DNA of 64,000 bases from Rothia nasisuis (GCF_928381405.1 NZ_CAKMSB010000001.1:291278-355277), one strand, 5' to 3'; positions 8,563 to 18,364 are shown, numbered from the stretch's first letter. Made by a program: numbers and translations. The notes: a model not told the origin generated them from the letters alone.

Positions 8563-9107
8563 TCCGATGCCCCACCTTTCACAGCGGTCTCCTCAGCTTT
8601 TACCTCCCGCTGACCATCCATGCGATAGCCCAGAAAAGTAAGCAGAACAATCGCAGCCATCGAAATACAGATAGAGGCATCCGCAATGTTAAAAATCGCA
8701 AAGTTCGGCACAGAAATATAATCCACTACATGGCCCACTCCAAAGCCCGGCTCGCGAAAGAGACGGTCATGCAAGTTGCCCACAATCCCACCGGCCAGGG
8801 TCGCTAGAAGCACCACCCAGGGAAGGGTGCGGGCACGGACGATGAGCCACAGGCAGACCAGAGCCCCCACGGTCGATATGATGGTGAAAATCCAGGTGGA
8901 TCCCTCCCCCATTGAAAAAGCAGCACCGGAGTTCAAATAGTAGCGCCACCAAAGCCACCCATCAATAACGGTGATGGTTTGCCCCACCTGCATGGTGCTC
9001 TCCACCAGGTGCTTCACCCACTGGTCAACCCCATAGATGGTAGCGAACAGCGCACCGGCCAGTAACGCCTTGCTCAGCCCAGAAATCGTCCGCACGGGCA
9101 CCGTCAT
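8559..9107 (-). CDS. lspA: Lipoprotein signal peptidase II
   Basis: About 182 residues with four membrane helices. The two catalytic-aspartate motifs are visible: GNLHDRLF and FNIADASI. It removes signal peptides from diacylated prolipoproteins in the membrane. The ATG at 9107 is chosen because GTGAGGG lies at proper spacing; an upstream in-frame GTG at 9137 would add ten residues without clear support. A terminator-like hairpin (9232-9265) separates it from wag31, so it probably has its own promoter in 9110-9230. Confidence 0.94.
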   Translation of the reverse strand: MTVPVRTISGLSKALLAGALFATIYGVDQWVKHLVESTMQVGQTITVIDGWLWWRYYLNSGAAFSMGEGSTWIFTIISTVGALVCLWLIVRARTLPWVVLLATLAGGIVGNLHDRLFREPGFGVGHVVDYISVPNFAIFNIADASICISMAAIVLLTFLGYRMDGQREVKAEETAVKGGASE

Positions 9108-9231
9108 CGTACCCTCACCACTCCTCGCCGAAGCCACAGCGCCCCCGTAAATCTCTCATCAAAAACTGCACACCCTAGCTTATCGTGTCTGGGCCGCCCC
9201 GGGTACCGCTAGAGACTATCTTAAACATCTC

Positions 9232-9265
9232 AGGCGGCAACCCCCTGCGCAGGGAATTGCCGCCT
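9232..9265 (-). terminator. Hairpin after wag31
   Basis: AGGCGGCAA (9232-9240) pairs with TTGCCGCCT (9257-9265), with an inner CCTG/CAGG pairing. It lies 25 bp past the wag31 stop. The T-tract on the minus strand is poor, so termination may be partial. Confidence 0.6.
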
Positions 9266-9289
9266 AAGGTATATACCCAATCTTAAAGA

Positions 9290-10000
9290 CTAGAGCTTAT
9301 TGTTGTTAGCTCCACCGCCATTACGCTGGTTAAAAGCGCCAAACCCCTGGGTCTGCTTCGAGTCATTAGCGGTTTTAGCTACGGCTGGAGCGCCATCACC
9401 CTTGGGTTCCAGTGCCGGAGCCTCCTCAAGGTTGGTCAGCTGCTTATTCAGGTAGTCGCGTAGCGAAGTGCGGTACTGGTTCTCAAAGGAACGCAGCTTG
9501 GCCACAGAAACTTCAAGGGCACTCTTGCTCCTTTCAAGTTCACCCAAAACCTGACTTGACTTCTGCTCAGCGTCAGTAACCAACTTACTGGCTTCATCGC
9601 GGCCTTCACCGATGAGACGCTCACGCTCACGCTTGCCCTCTAAGACGTAGTCGTCGTGGACCTTCTGAGCCATGGCCAGCAGGCCAGTTGCGCTAGAGGG
9701 TGCGCCAGCGGAGTCAGCAACAGGAGCTGAAGCTGCAGGTGATGCAACCGAGTTAGTGGCAGACTGCTGGGAGGTAGCAGCCGCTGCCGCTGTACCGGTG
9801 GACTGCTGTGCAGGAGCCAGAGAAATCTTCGCTTCAGCTTCTTCAAGCTGACGTTTCAGGCTCAAATTTTCAGCGTTCAGACGGCGTAGCTCAATGACAA
9901 TCTCATCGAGAAAGTCATCAACCTCTTCGGGGTTGTAGCCTTCCTTAAACTTAGTTGGCTGGAAGCGCTTGTTAATGACTTCCTCAGGCGTGAGTGCCAC
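9290..10000 (-). CDS. wag31: DivIVA-family polar growth protein Wag31
   Basis: 236 residues. The N-terminus MALTPEEVINKRFQPTKFK and EGYNPEEVDDFLDEIV is the conserved DivIVA membrane-binding domain. A first coiled coil (RRLNAENLSLKRQLEEAE), an Ala/Ser-rich linker around residues 65-100 and a second coiled coil (VHDDYVLEGKRERERLIGEG onward) follow. In actinobacteria it marks the cell poles and old septa and recruits the growth machinery. The GTG start is preceded by GAGGTGA. It sits downstream of sepF-yggT in the standard order but with a 337-bp leader, so it likely has its own promoter. Confidence 0.95.
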   Translation of the reverse strand: MALTPEEVINKRFQPTKFKEGYNPEEVDDFLDEIVIELRRLNAENLSLKRQLEEAEAKISLAPAQQSTGTAAAAATSQQSATNSVASPAASAPVADSAGAPSSATGLLAMAQKVHDDYVLEGKRERERLIGEGRDEASKLVTDAEQKSSQVLGELERSKSALEVSVAKLRSFENQYRTSLRDYLNKQLTNLEEAPALEPKGDGAPAVAKTANDSKQTQGFGAFNQRNGGGANNNKL

Positions 10001-10337
10001 GATTGTTCACCTCTATTTTCTAAAACGTATTTGCTTCGGCCACTAGCGCCCAGCAGGCAGATGACATTCCACCCGCGTTCGGCTTTGAACCCGGCCTCAA
10101 GATGAGCGGTTCGAGTCAAGCTACAGCAGAGTTGGCTGTTAGCGCTCGTGTACGACGCTCGAACTCTCAGTGCGTTGAAAGTTCGGGTAGTCCCCTATTT
10201 ACTACAACACAAAATTACATGGCAACGGCAGAGCTTGCAACATTCTAGGCGCACATTAAGGATGAGCCACTGGTCACGCATCCGCTCACTAGCGCACTCA
10301 CCGCGACCCGCCCACGCTGGGCGGGGTAGCCCTTGTT
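10001..10337. other. Gene-free leader region of wag31
   Basis: 337 bp between the yggT stop and the wag31 GTG. A hairpin near 10307-10325 belongs to the end of sepF-yggT, and a TTGACT sequence near 10110 on the minus strand could be a -35 box, though no convincing -10 is visible. The short open frame on the plus strand has no coding character. Most of it is probably wag31 promoter and 5' leader. Confidence 0.5.
10307..10325 (-). terminator. GC-rich hairpin after yggT
   Basis: CCCGCCCA (10307-10314) pairs perfectly with TGGGCGGG (10318-10325) around CGC, starting 12 bp after the yggT stop. No T-run follows on the minus strand. Confidence 0.5.
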
Positions 10338-10637
10338 TTACGACAAAGTTTGCGTCAGCCTACTGAGTACCATAAAGCCAAACCCTAGAGCCACTAGCAA
10401 GACCATAAATCCCAAATCCAGCGAGATACCACCCAGGTTCAAAGGCTTGATAAAGCGGCGGGTCACGTTCATGAGCGGGTCTGTTACCGAATACACAAAA
10501 GAAGCCAAAATCAACGTTATGCCCTTGGGGCGCCAGTACCGGGCAAACATTGTCACCCAGTCAAACACCAGACGAATCATGAAGGTCACGATGAGCAAAT
10601 ACAGCGCAATCGCCAGCAGGGATACAAGGTAACCCAT
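10338..10637 (-). CDS. YggT family membrane protein
   Basis: 99 residues with two hydrophobic helices (residues 2-25 and about 72-92) and the conserved central segment WRPKGITLILASFVYSVTDPLMNVTRRFIKP. YggT proteins are small membrane proteins regularly found between sepF and divIVA in Gram-positives; their role is not settled, with proposals around division and membrane organisation. It lies 10 bp after sepF, so the two are co-transcribed. Confidence 0.9.
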   Translation of the reverse strand: MGYLVSLLAIALYLLIVTFMIRLVFDWVTMFARYWRPKGITLILASFVYSVTDPLMNVTRRFIKPLNLGGISLDLGFMVLLVALGFGFMVLSRLTQTLS

Positions 10638-10647
10638 AGTCCGTAAC

Positions 10648-11394
10648 CTAAACCTGATTGAAGGGGGTTACGTCGTCGTCGCTATCGAGGGCGACGGGGA
10701 CCTCGGTACCTTCAGCACCCAGCACCTCAAGATTGGCGGGGGTTAACAAAAAGACTTTGTCGGTGACGCGCTCAATATGGCCATTGAGTGCGAAAGCCAA
10801 ACCCGCAGAGAAGTCAATAAGACGCTTTGCGTCGGCATCTCCCATGTCGGTCACATTCATGATGACCGGGATATTCTCGCGAAAGGACTCGCCGATAATC
10901 TTGGCATCGTTGTAGGAGCGGGGGTGGATGGTGGTGATACGGCGCAATTCGTCGCTGCTTTCTTCGGGGACGGATGGGGTGAAAGAGGGCGCGCTACGGG
11001 CGACCCTTGAATCGGTGGCAGGGAGGTCCCACTCGTCTGAACCAGTGGAGTTCAGCTCGAGCAGTTTGTCAGCTTCAGTGGTGGATACGCTACCGTAAGG
11101 ACGCTCTGAGGAGGATGTTCCGTAGGTTTCGGTGACATGAGACCGGGGCGCATTATTCTGAGCCGCTACCTGGTCAGAAGCTATACCGTGGAGCACGTCG
11201 CGGTCAGCTGTGGAGGAGGCGTAGGTGCGCGGCTCACGTGTTAAACGGTCGTCGTAGTCTTCGTACTGGTCATCGGGCATGAAAACAGTTTCTTCATAGA
11301 CCGTCTCAGGGGTACGGCGCTCCGCCCGTTGGTTATCATCTTCTACCTGGCCCAGACCTAGGTAGGCCATCGCCTGGTGAAGTGTGCGAGCCAT
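10648..11394 (-). CDS. sepF: Cell division protein SepF
   Basis: 248 residues. The N-terminal amphipathic segment [16 protein letters not shown] binds membrane. A long acidic/polar linker (residues 18-155) follows, then the SepF core beginning [21 protein letters not shown] and ending [21 protein letters not shown]. SepF anchors FtsZ to the membrane in actinobacteria, which lack FtsA. GAGGGAGGGAACAC before the ATG is a strong ribosome binding site. A 190-bp gap after yggS suggests a separate promoter. Confidence 0.95.
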   Translation of the reverse strand: MARTLHQAMAYLGLGQVEDDNQRAERRTPETVYEETVFMPDDQYEDYDDRLTREPRTYASSTADRDVLHGIASDQVAAQNNAPRSHVTETYGTSSSERPYGSVSTTEADKLLELNSTGSDEWDLPATDSRVARSAPSFTPSVPEESSDELRRITTIHPRSYNDAKIIGESFRENIPVIMNVTDMGDADAKRLIDFSAGLAFALNGHIERVTDKVFLLTPANLEVLGAEGTEVPVALDSDDDVTPFNQV

Positions 11395-11584
11395 GTGTTC
11401 CCTCCCTCGTCAACAGTGTTGCCCACCCGGTGGTTTCGGGCGCTGTTTCCACTGTTCCAACAACCTTTTACGGTACCAAAAATATGCCGCCTGTGCCGAA
11501 TGACAAGCCCATGAAGCATCTGCCGATTCCCGGTGAATTCAGGGGCAAGGTCCTTAGCCGTTGGGCTGATGTATGGAGCAAAGG

Positions 11585-12391
11585 TTAGGCAACGGGGCGG
11601 GGGCCCATGATGGCTGAGCCGACTCGGACTTCGGTGGAGCCCCACCGTACAGCTTCAGCCAGGTCGTGGCTCATACCGGCTGATATGGTTGTAGCTTGCG
11701 GGTAAGTTGCTTGGAGTTGCTGGGCGTAACCGTAGAGACGCTCAAAGGCGGCTGCTGCGTCCTGCCCCAGCGGGGCAACTGCCATCATCCCTCCCAGGGT
11801 GAGTCCCGGTAAAGATTCGATGCGTTCGGCAAGGGCCGCCACATCTGCTGGGGCAGCACCACCCCGAGCCCCAAGAGCTGCCTGACCCGCGGTAGCCTCA
11901 ACCGACTCATCTAGACCAATCTGAATAAGGCAACGCAATCCACCGTGGGCGTGGGCTGCGGGAGCGGGAGCTTCACCAGCTTCGTAGCGCGCTAGACGGT
12001 TGGTATAGGCTTTCGAGAGCGCATCAGCTAATTGCAGGCGATCCACCGACTGCACCTCGCTAGCGTACTGCACCACTGACTTTGATTTATTTGTCTGTAG
12101 CTGGCCGATAAAGGCCCAACGGAGTGAGCCGCCAGTGTAGGTAGCCAGTTCCTTGGACTTAGCCGAAGCTTCTTGGTCTCGGTTCTCGCCGACCTTGCCC
12201 ATCCCCGTGTCGTACAGGGCCGCCACGTCAGAGGCTGGAAAGAACTTGGTGACCACAACCAGCTCAGGGGCTGGCGAGGCTGTGGTGCGAGCACCACTGA
12301 CATCTTGGGCTGCCTGTTCAAGAATTTTGCGGACGCCCCCCACCCGCTCGCGCAGTTCAGCGGCCCGCTCAGGGGTATAGGTCAGTTTCAC
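11585..12391 (-). CDS. YggS/PLPBP family pyridoxal phosphate homeostasis protein
   Basis: 268 residues with the single-domain alanine-racemase-like barrel. PELVVVTKFFPASDVAALYDTG contains the PLP-binding lysine (TKF), GENRDQE matches the conserved GENR/Y region, and SAGMSHDLAEAVRWGSTEVRVGSAIMG is the C-terminal signature. Members bind PLP and keep cofactor levels in check; no enzyme activity is established. It overlaps pgeF by 4 bp. Confidence 0.93.
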   Translation of the reverse strand: MKLTYTPERAAELRERVGGVRKILEQAAQDVSGARTTASPAPELVVVTKFFPASDVAALYDTGMGKVGENRDQEASAKSKELATYTGGSLRWAFIGQLQTNKSKSVVQYASEVQSVDRLQLADALSKAYTNRLARYEAGEAPAPAAHAHGGLRCLIQIGLDESVEATAGQAALGARGGAAPADVAALAERIESLPGLTLGGMMAVAPLGQDAAAAFERLYGYAQQLQATYPQATTISAGMSHDLAEAVRWGSTEVRVGSAIMGPRPVA

Positions 12392-13212
12392 CGGCCTGTC
12401 TCCTCATCGATAGTGTTTTGTGCAGACTCTACCCAGACCAGACCTGCGATTCGGCCAGCAGCTTCTGCTCGCTGTGTATGACCACGGTGCGAATAGAGAT
12501 CTGAGGTTTCAAAAGTGCAGGCTGCTGTATCGGTATGAACGGCAATACCCGCCGGGTGGCTACTCAACACTGCAACTGCACCGGCTGGCAGGTCAAGACC
12601 TGGGGTGCCCCAGCTCGTTCGAGAAGCCACCTCTGCACACTGCGCAACTGACTCTGTGAACATACTCTCGGGGACTTCATAGCAACGCCCACAGATGGAA
12701 GGGCCGAGCCAGGCATGAATATTTTCTGCTTCACGGGCCACCAGGTCATGAATCTCAGCCTGCAGAACCCCGTCCAGCAGACCGCGGCGGCCAGCGTGGG
12801 CTACACCCAACACCGGCTGGCCGCTCTGACGGTGCTCCCCTATAAACACAACGGGAATACAATCAGCCACCATAATCGCCAGGGGTTTTGCCTCCGAGCT
12901 AGAGGCGGCATCTGCAGTGGGGGCCGAAAGATGTGCGCCCGGGAGCACCTGCCTATGCCCCGCGGGCAGGGGGTTGGTTTGGTCCGCGTTGAACACCGCA
13001 GTTCCGTGTACCTGGTTCAGATAGGTGAATCCGTAGAGAGCACTGGGGCCGAGCAGTCGTTCTTCGAGTCTTGTGCGTGCAGTCAATACTTCGGCCTGGC
13101 TGCCGCCAACATGCAAGCCCAGGTTACCTGCTCCGACCGAGGTGAAAGCTACCTTTACTACAGAACCGTCAACGGTTCTATGCTCAGCGCTCGAAAACAG
13201 AAAGTCCGTCAC
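12388..13212 (-). CDS. pgeF: PgeF/YfiH-type peptidoglycan editing factor (laccase domain)
   Basis: About 274 residues. The family motifs MVADCIPV (Cys ligand), VAHAGRRGLLDGV (His ligand) and LGPSICGRCYEV are present. The E. coli protein prevents L-Ser mis-incorporation in peptidoglycan precursors; older names are polyphenol oxidase or laccase-domain protein. The GTG at 13212 is selected because AGGAG precedes it with correct spacing; an earlier in-frame GTG at 13272 lies inside a terminator hairpin. Translation is coupled to yggS. Confidence 0.9.
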   Translation of the reverse strand: MTDFLFSSAEHRTVDGSVVKVAFTSVGAGNLGLHVGGSQAEVLTARTRLEERLLGPSALYGFTYLNQVHGTAVFNADQTNPLPAGHRQVLPGAHLSAPTADAASSSEAKPLAIMVADCIPVVFIGEHRQSGQPVLGVAHAGRRGLLDGVLQAEIHDLVAREAENIHAWLGPSICGRCYEVPESMFTESVAQCAEVASRTSWGTPGLDLPAGAVAVLSSHPAGIAVHTDTAACTFETSDLYSHRGHTQRAEAAGRIAGLVWVESAQNTIDEETGR

Positions 13213-13243
13213 GGGGGCTCCTGGTAGGTGAAGTTTAAAGACG

Positions 13244-13278
13244 AGAGGGGTGGAAGCAGCCGGTGCTTCCACCCCTCT
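13244..13278 (-). terminator. Strong hairpin between ftsZ and pgeF
   Basis: AGAGGGGTGGAAGCA (13244-13258) pairs perfectly with TGCTTCCACCCCTCT (13264-13278), 15 bp with a 5-nt loop. On the minus strand CGTCTTTAAAC follows. It lies 37 bp after the ftsZ stop and probably limits read-through into pgeF-yggS. Confidence 0.75.
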
Positions 13279-13314
13279 ACCCTATCTCGTTTGAAACGAG
13301 CAGGGCCGTTTTTG

Positions 13315-14526
13315 TTACTTTAGAAAGTCCGGAACGTCGAGGGTCTCACGGCGGCTCTGCTGATTGTCTTCAACTACAGGCGGCAAATCTACATCGAAAC
13401 CCGCGTTGGTAGGAACGTCAGCGCTACCGTTGTTCCTATTGCTACCCGCAGCAGGTGCAGAGCCAAAGCCATTACCCGCCGTAGCGGGGGCGGCTGAGGT
13501 GCCGCCGAAGGACTGCTGGGTGCGTGCAGCCTGGTTAGCTGCCGCATTAGTGCTGTTGGAGTTGGTTTCGGGGTCAACAGAGTCGAAGCCTGCTGCGATG
13601 ACGGTAACACGTGCCTCGTCACCCAGCGCATCGTCAATGACGGCACCAAAGATGATGTTGGCATCGGGGTGCGCGACCTCCTGAACCAGGCGAGCTGCTT
13701 CGTTAATTTCGAACAGACCCAGGTCTGAACCGCCCTGGATAGAGAGCAGAACGCCGTGGGCGCCGTCAATTGATGCTTCGAGTAGAGGTGAGGCTATAGC
13801 CAGCTCAGCTGCCTTGACAGCACGGTCCTCACCTGAGGCCGAACCAATGCCCATGAGCGCTGAACCTGCGCCCTGCATGACGGACTTGACGTCAGCAAAG
13901 TCGAGGTTGATCAGGCCCGGGGTAGTAATCAGGTCGGTGATGCCCTGAACACCAGAGAGCAGGACCTGGTCTGCTGATTTGAAGGCATCAAGCATGGATA
14001 CGTTTCGGTCTGAGATAGAGAGCAGTCGATCGTTAGGAATCACAATCAGGGTGTCGACCTCATCACGAAGTGAGGCGATGCCGGTTTCTGCCTGGTTGGA
14101 GCGGCGGCGGCCCTCGAAGGTGAAGGGGCGGGTAACAACACCGATAGTCAACGCGCCGAGAGAGCGTGCAATGCGGGCAACGACGGGGGCGCCACCGGTA
14201 CCAGTGCCACCACCTTCACCGGCGGTCACGAAGACCATATCTGCACCCTTGAGGACCTCTTCAATTTCCTGTTCGTGATCTTCGGCAGCCTGACGCCCAA
14301 CATCGGGATTAGCGCCTGCACCCAGGCCTCTGGTCAGTTCGCGGCCGACGTCAAGTTTGACATCTGCATCCGACATGAGCAGAGCCTGAGCGTCGGTGTT
14401 AATTGCGATAAATTCAACGCCACGCAGACCAACCTCAATCATGCGGTTGACAGCGTTGACGCCACCGCCGCCGATACCGACGACCTTAATGACTGCCAGG
14501 TAGTTCTGGGGAGTTGCTGTATCCAT
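13315..14526 (-). CDS. ftsZ: Cell division protein FtsZ
   Basis: 403 residues. [17 protein letters not shown] starts the GTPase domain, the tubulin signature [13 protein letters not shown] is near residues 105-117, and the T7 loop [11 protein letters not shown] is intact. A flexible linker (about 320-390) ends in the conserved C-terminal peptide DVPDFLK, the docking site for SepF and other partners. FtsZ forms the Z-ring. It has a 195-bp AT-rich upstream region, consistent with its own promoters. Confidence 0.98.
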   Translation of the reverse strand: MDTATPQNYLAVIKVVGIGGGGVNAVNRMIEVGLRGVEFIAINTDAQALLMSDADVKLDVGRELTRGLGAGANPDVGRQAAEDHEQEIEEVLKGADMVFVTAGEGGGTGTGGAPVVARIARSLGALTIGVVTRPFTFEGRRRSNQAETGIASLRDEVDTLIVIPNDRLLSISDRNVSMLDAFKSADQVLLSGVQGITDLITTPGLINLDFADVKSVMQGAGSALMGIGSASGEDRAVKAAELAIASPLLEASIDGAHGVLLSIQGGSDLGLFEINEAARLVQEVAHPDANIIFGAVIDDALGDEARVTVIAAGFDSVDPETNSNSTNAAANQAARTQQSFGGTSAAPATAGNGFGSAPAAGSNRNNGSADVPTNAGFDVDLPPVVEDNQQSRRETLDVPDFLK

Positions 14527-14721
14527 GGAATCCCTACTATTTTGTGCTTTATTCAGGCCAACTCAACTATCGATTTAAAGTTGAGAATTGGAGTAAACCT
14601 ATTAATTCAATCAATGAAAGATTATCAACTTCACCTGACATTGTCGCCCTGGTTTCACTAATGAGCTTATTTTTCTTAGAAAATACCAAGGTGTAAAGAA
14701 AACCTAAGGTAGAAGTTGAAT
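14527..14721 (-). promoter_or_regulatory. AT-rich ftsZ promoter region with inverted repeat
   Basis: 195 bp between ftsQ and ftsZ, much richer in A/T than the surrounding genes. It contains the inverted repeat CTCAACT (14562-14568) / AGTTGAG (14579-14585) 40-60 bp before the ftsZ ATG, and two short palindromic boxes, ACCAAGGT (14685-14692) and ACCTAAGGT (14702-14710), spaced 17 bp start to start. These are candidate regulator sites. Dedicated ftsZ promoters are usual in actinobacteria. Confidence 0.55.
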
Positions 14722-15663
14722 CTATTGTACGGTGGGGACGAGCGGGCTTGAGACATCGTAGGTCGTTACACTCACTTCACTCCCCACTGACTCCATAAGC
14801 TGAACCAATACCTTAGCTTTAATCTCACTGTCTTGCGGTGTCCCCCAGACCACTTGGGTCCCGTCGGCCATCTCCAGAGTAATTGTTGAGGCCGAGTCAG
14901 CCTTCGCTTCAGATACTTGGGAAAGGATAGAGGTAGGTAGAGCCGCTAGCACACCCGTTACTGTTTCAAAGGCCGGAGTGCCAACAATATCGAGGCCACC
15001 AGCAACCAGGGGCACACCGGCTTCTTCAACGGACTCCGCCTGCCCCAGTTGCACGCCCTCGTTATCTACAAGCACATAGACCCCAGCATCTTCCACCACA
15101 GCAACGGGCACCCGCTCGTGCAGTTTGACAACTAGCTCATGCGGTGGATTTGCCTCAAGCGTAACGCCATACAGCACGTTCTCGTTGCCAATCAAAGAGG
15201 ATACATCCGACTCGGTAATACGGGTCATGGGTACCCCCTCCAACGGGCTTAGCTGTTCTTTAACAGTCGAAGCATCAAGGAGGGAAGCTCCCTGCACCGT
15301 AATAGTGCGCGTAGCTAGCAGAGGTGAGAAGAAAACCACGCCCACAAAAATAAGTGCTGCTAGGAATAGTGCGCCCATCAGACTCGCCCACTTTTTCCAG
15401 CTCCATCCAGCTCGGGTGCGGGGGCGCAAGGGGGTGGGGGCCGCCGGGCTCTGCCCGCCAGCGTCCGCACGCCGTGGTGTAGCCGTAGCCTGGCGCTGTG
15501 CCTTAGCCTGCTTCTGGGCTTCACGCCACTGGGCAAAGCGGCTGTTGTTCGAAATATCGACCAGATTATCTGTACTCTCAGGGAGCTGGCTCACCTTAGC
15601 TGAATTGAGCCTAACGTGTGACTTTCGCCCCCTGTTATTCTCGGTTCCGCTCGTATCAGTCAC
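14722..15663 (-). CDS. ftsQ: Cell division protein FtsQ/DivIB
   Basis: 313 residues. A basic cytoplasmic tail of about 105 residues precedes one membrane helix (WASLMGALFLAALIFVGVVFF), then a POTRA domain (TRTITVQGASLLDASTVKEQL) and the FtsQ beta domain (VPVAVVEDAGVYVLVDNEGV). It links early and late divisome proteins outside the membrane. The GTG start shares its G with the murC TAG stop, so translation is coupled. Confidence 0.94.
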   Translation of the reverse strand: MTDTSGTENNRGRKSHVRLNSAKVSQLPESTDNLVDISNNSRFAQWREAQKQAKAQRQATATPRRADAGGQSPAAPTPLRPRTRAGWSWKKWASLMGALFLAALIFVGVVFFSPLLATRTITVQGASLLDASTVKEQLSPLEGVPMTRITESDVSSLIGNENVLYGVTLEANPPHELVVKLHERVPVAVVEDAGVYVLVDNEGVQLGQAESVEEAGVPLVAGGLDIVGTPAFETVTGVLAALPTSILSQVSEAKADSASTITLEMADGTQVVWGTPQDSEIKAKVLVQLMESVGSEVSVTTYDVSSPLVPTVQ

Positions 15664-17159
15664 TAGTTCGTAGCACCTTCGGTTGTACGTATGGCAAGTT
15701 TCTCAACGAGTACCCGCCCCAAGGAGGTGACATCGCCCGCGCCAACGGTCATAACAATATCACCGGGTAGCGCCGCAGCCACCACAGCCTCAACCGCCTC
15801 TTCAGCGCTCTTAGCATAGTGCACCTCTGAATAGCCAGCCTCGGTAATAAGGCGGCTTGTCACGCCCTCTATAGGAGCCTCTCGGGCGGGGTAGATATCG
15901 AGCACATAGGTGCGGTCAGCCTGGGCTAGGGCCTGTGCAAATTCAGCGGCAAACTCCTGGGTGCGAGAAAAGAGGTGGGGTTGAAAAATGACATAAAGAT
16001 TATGACCAGAAGCTACCGTTCGCCCGGTCTCAAGCGCGCGTTGCACCTCGGTAGGGTGATGAGCGTAATCATCAAAAACCTTCACGCCAGCAACCTCACC
16101 GCGCAGGGTGAAGCGGCGGTCGGTGCCGCCAAAGGTGCCCAGGGCGGTAGCTGCAGCTTCGGGGCTTGCTCCAGCGATGAGAGCGCAGATAAAGGACGCC
16201 GTAGCGTTGAGCTGGTTATGGACGCCCGGCACTTTCAGGGTAAGAGTAATGTGGCCAGCATATTCCTGCCCACGGGCAGTAAAGTTCCACACCAGGTTCG
16301 ATGAGCAGGCGGTACCCTCAGAGGTGATACCGGTGAGGCGGACCATGGCGTTCTCGCCCTCACCGTAGGTCACCACCTGCACACCGGCCTCGGCGACCCG
16401 AGCCGCCAAATGAGCCGCGCCAGGATCATCAAGGCAGGTCACAAAAACTCCACCAGGAGCCATGGAGGCAATAAAGCGGTTAAAGGCCTCAAACACTCGT
16501 TCAGAAGAACCATAGAAATCGAGATGGTCCGGCTCGGCGTTGGTTATCACCGCAATTTCGGGGCGGTACCGCACAAAAGACCCATCTGATTCATCAGCTT
16601 CAGCCACAAACCAGGTTTTTTCACCACCAGCACCTAGATGAGCGTTGGTGTTATACCCGGCGATTGTCGAGCCCACCGCAAAAGAAGGGTCAAGCCCCAG
16701 TTCACCGAGCATCACCGCAATCATGGAACTGGTGGTGGTCTTACCGTGTGTACCGGCAACCGCAATTACCTGGGAGTCACGCATAGTCGCAGCCAGCGCC
16801 TCAGAGCGGTGGAGCACCCGCAAGCCGCGTTCACGAGCACCGGCCAGCTCGGGATTATCATCACGAATAGCGGTTGACACCACTACGGTGTCTACCCCGT
16901 CAAGGTTCTCAGCGGCCTGCGGCACAGATACATGCGCGCCCAGCTCACGAAGGGCGCTGACCGCAGCGCTCTCAACCTGATCTGACCCACTGACAGTCAT
17001 GCCAGCTGCCAACATGAGACGGGCAATAGCAGACATGCCAGCTCCGCCAATACCCACAAAATGTACAGCGCCCAAGCGGTTGAGAGCGGGCCGATCGGGG
17101 AAGGGAGGGTTCAGAGGCACGGGAAGGTCAATAGAAAGATTCATCAAAGAGTTGCTCAT
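15663..17159 (-). CDS. murC: UDP-N-acetylmuramate--L-alanine ligase
   Basis: 498 residues. VHFVGIGGAGMSAIARLM opens the N-terminal UDP-binding domain, AGTHGKTTTSSMIA is the Mur-ligase ATP loop, and FDDYAHHPTEV lies in the C-terminal domain. It adds L-Ala to UDP-MurNAc in the cytoplasm. It overlaps murG by 4 bp and ftsQ by 1 bp. Confidence 0.97.
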   Translation of the reverse strand: MSNSLMNLSIDLPVPLNPPFPDRPALNRLGAVHFVGIGGAGMSAIARLMLAAGMTVSGSDQVESAAVSALRELGAHVSVPQAAENLDGVDTVVVSTAIRDDNPELAGARERGLRVLHRSEALAATMRDSQVIAVAGTHGKTTTSSMIAVMLGELGLDPSFAVGSTIAGYNTNAHLGAGGEKTWFVAEADESDGSFVRYRPEIAVITNAEPDHLDFYGSSERVFEAFNRFIASMAPGGVFVTCLDDPGAAHLAARVAEAGVQVVTYGEGENAMVRLTGITSEGTACSSNLVWNFTARGQEYAGHITLTLKVPGVHNQLNATASFICALIAGASPEAAATALGTFGGTDRRFTLRGEVAGVKVFDDYAHHPTEVQRALETGRTVASGHNLYVIFQPHLFSRTQEFAAEFAQALAQADRTYVLDIYPAREAPIEGVTSRLITEAGYSEVHYAKSAEEAVEAVVAAALPGDIVMTVGAGDVTSLGRVLVEKLAIRTTEGATN

Positions 17160-18253
17160 GCGCGTACCGCCTTCAGTACTTCGTCTGCCATAACCTCCGC
17201 AGCATCACGGATGCCGTGTCGGTAGGACTTATCAGCCATATCGGCTAGTTTTTCGGGGTCGGCCAGTAAACCGGGGACGGTAGCGCGAAACCAGCTGGCC
17301 GTGAATTCGGAGTCGTCAACGAGCAGGCCTGCCCCGGACTCTACCAGTGAACGGGCATTCAGAGCCTGTTCACCGTTTCCAATGGGCAGGGGCACAAAAA
17401 TAGCGGGCAGACCCACAGCCGCGACTTCACTGACGGTTGCAGCGCCGGAGCGCACCACCATCAAATCGGCCGCTGCATAGACATCCTCCATAGAGGTGAT
17501 GAACTCGACCTGATGGTAGCCGGGCGCTGTGCGCGGCTGCCCAGTATCGTCCTTCAGCGCCTTCTCTCGGCCGGTGATGTGCAGTAGCTGATAGCCTGCC
17601 GGCGCAATTTCATCAATAATTTCAGCTACGGTTCGATTGAGACTGAGTGCCCCTAACGAACCTCCTGTGACGACCAGCGTTGGTAGGTCTGGGTCCAGCC
17701 CCAGGCGTTCACGTGCACCTGCCTGCTCAGCTGCCCGATTCAGGGTGGCGATGTTCTGGCGCATGGGCATACCCACGGTACGGGCCCCTTTGATAGGGGT
17801 GTTAGGAAAGGCTGTGGCCACCAGGGCAGCTTTTGTAGCACCTACTCTGTTAGCCAGGCCCGGTTTCGCATTGGCCTCGTGAATAATGACGGGCACACCT
17901 AACCTGTAAGCGGCTAAATACATGGGGGTGCACACATACCCTCCCACGCCAACAAGCACCTGTGCCTCAGTTTCGTTCAGAATCCTCTCCGCCTGTTTGA
18001 TGGAGTTACGGAAACGCCCCGGAAAGGTGAGGGCATCAAGGGTGGGACGACGCGGAAAGGGAACCTTGGGGATAAAACGCATCTCGTAACCCGCAGCGGG
18101 AACCATGCGGGCTTCCATACTGTTTTCAGTACCAACGGTCACTATGCCTACGCCCGGCTCCCGCTCTTGCAGGGCCCGTGCGATAGCCAGCATGGGGTTG
18201 ATATGCCCGGCTGTTCCTCCGCCTGCCAGAACGACAGTGGGTGCTTGGGTCAT
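17156..18253 (-). CDS. murG: UDP-GlcNAc:lipid I GlcNAc transferase MurG
   Basis: 365 residues. VVLAGGGTAGHINPMLAIA is the N-terminal glycine loop, VGVGGYVCTPMYLAA the acceptor region, VTGGSLGALSLNRTV and VRSGAATVSEVAAVGLPAIFVPLP the donor-binding motifs. It turns lipid I into lipid II at the inner membrane face. AGGGAG precedes the ATG; a 111-bp gap separates it from ftsW. Confidence 0.97.
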   Translation of the reverse strand: MTQAPTVVLAGGGTAGHINPMLAIARALQEREPGVGIVTVGTENSMEARMVPAAGYEMRFIPKVPFPRRPTLDALTFPGRFRNSIKQAERILNETEAQVLVGVGGYVCTPMYLAAYRLGVPVIIHEANAKPGLANRVGATKAALVATAFPNTPIKGARTVGMPMRQNIATLNRAAEQAGARERLGLDPDLPTLVVTGGSLGALSLNRTVAEIIDEIAPAGYQLLHITGREKALKDDTGQPRTAPGYHQVEFITSMEDVYAAADLMVVRSGAATVSEVAAVGLPAIFVPLPIGNGEQALNARSLVESGAGLLVDDSEFTASWFRATVPGLLADPEKLADMADKSYRHGIRDAAEVMADEVLKAVRA

Positions 18254-18364
18254 GAGTGCTTACTCCCTTTGCTCTTCTGTGGTGCCCCTTCAGTTTACGC
18301 TGGGTTCTTGCCAGGCCGCACTTTAACCGGGCCGAGGTGAGCGAGCTTACCTCTCCTAGAGTAG

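Noticed and set aside
10148..10366. 72-codon plus-strand frame in the wag31 leader
   Set aside because: It runs through the yggT hairpin and stop, with no start signal or coding pattern.
11382..11588. Small 68-codon plus-strand frame between sepF and yggS
   Set aside because: It overlaps the sepF start and promoter; no ribosome binding site and no recognisable domain, although a short basic peptide from about 11480 cannot be fully excluded.
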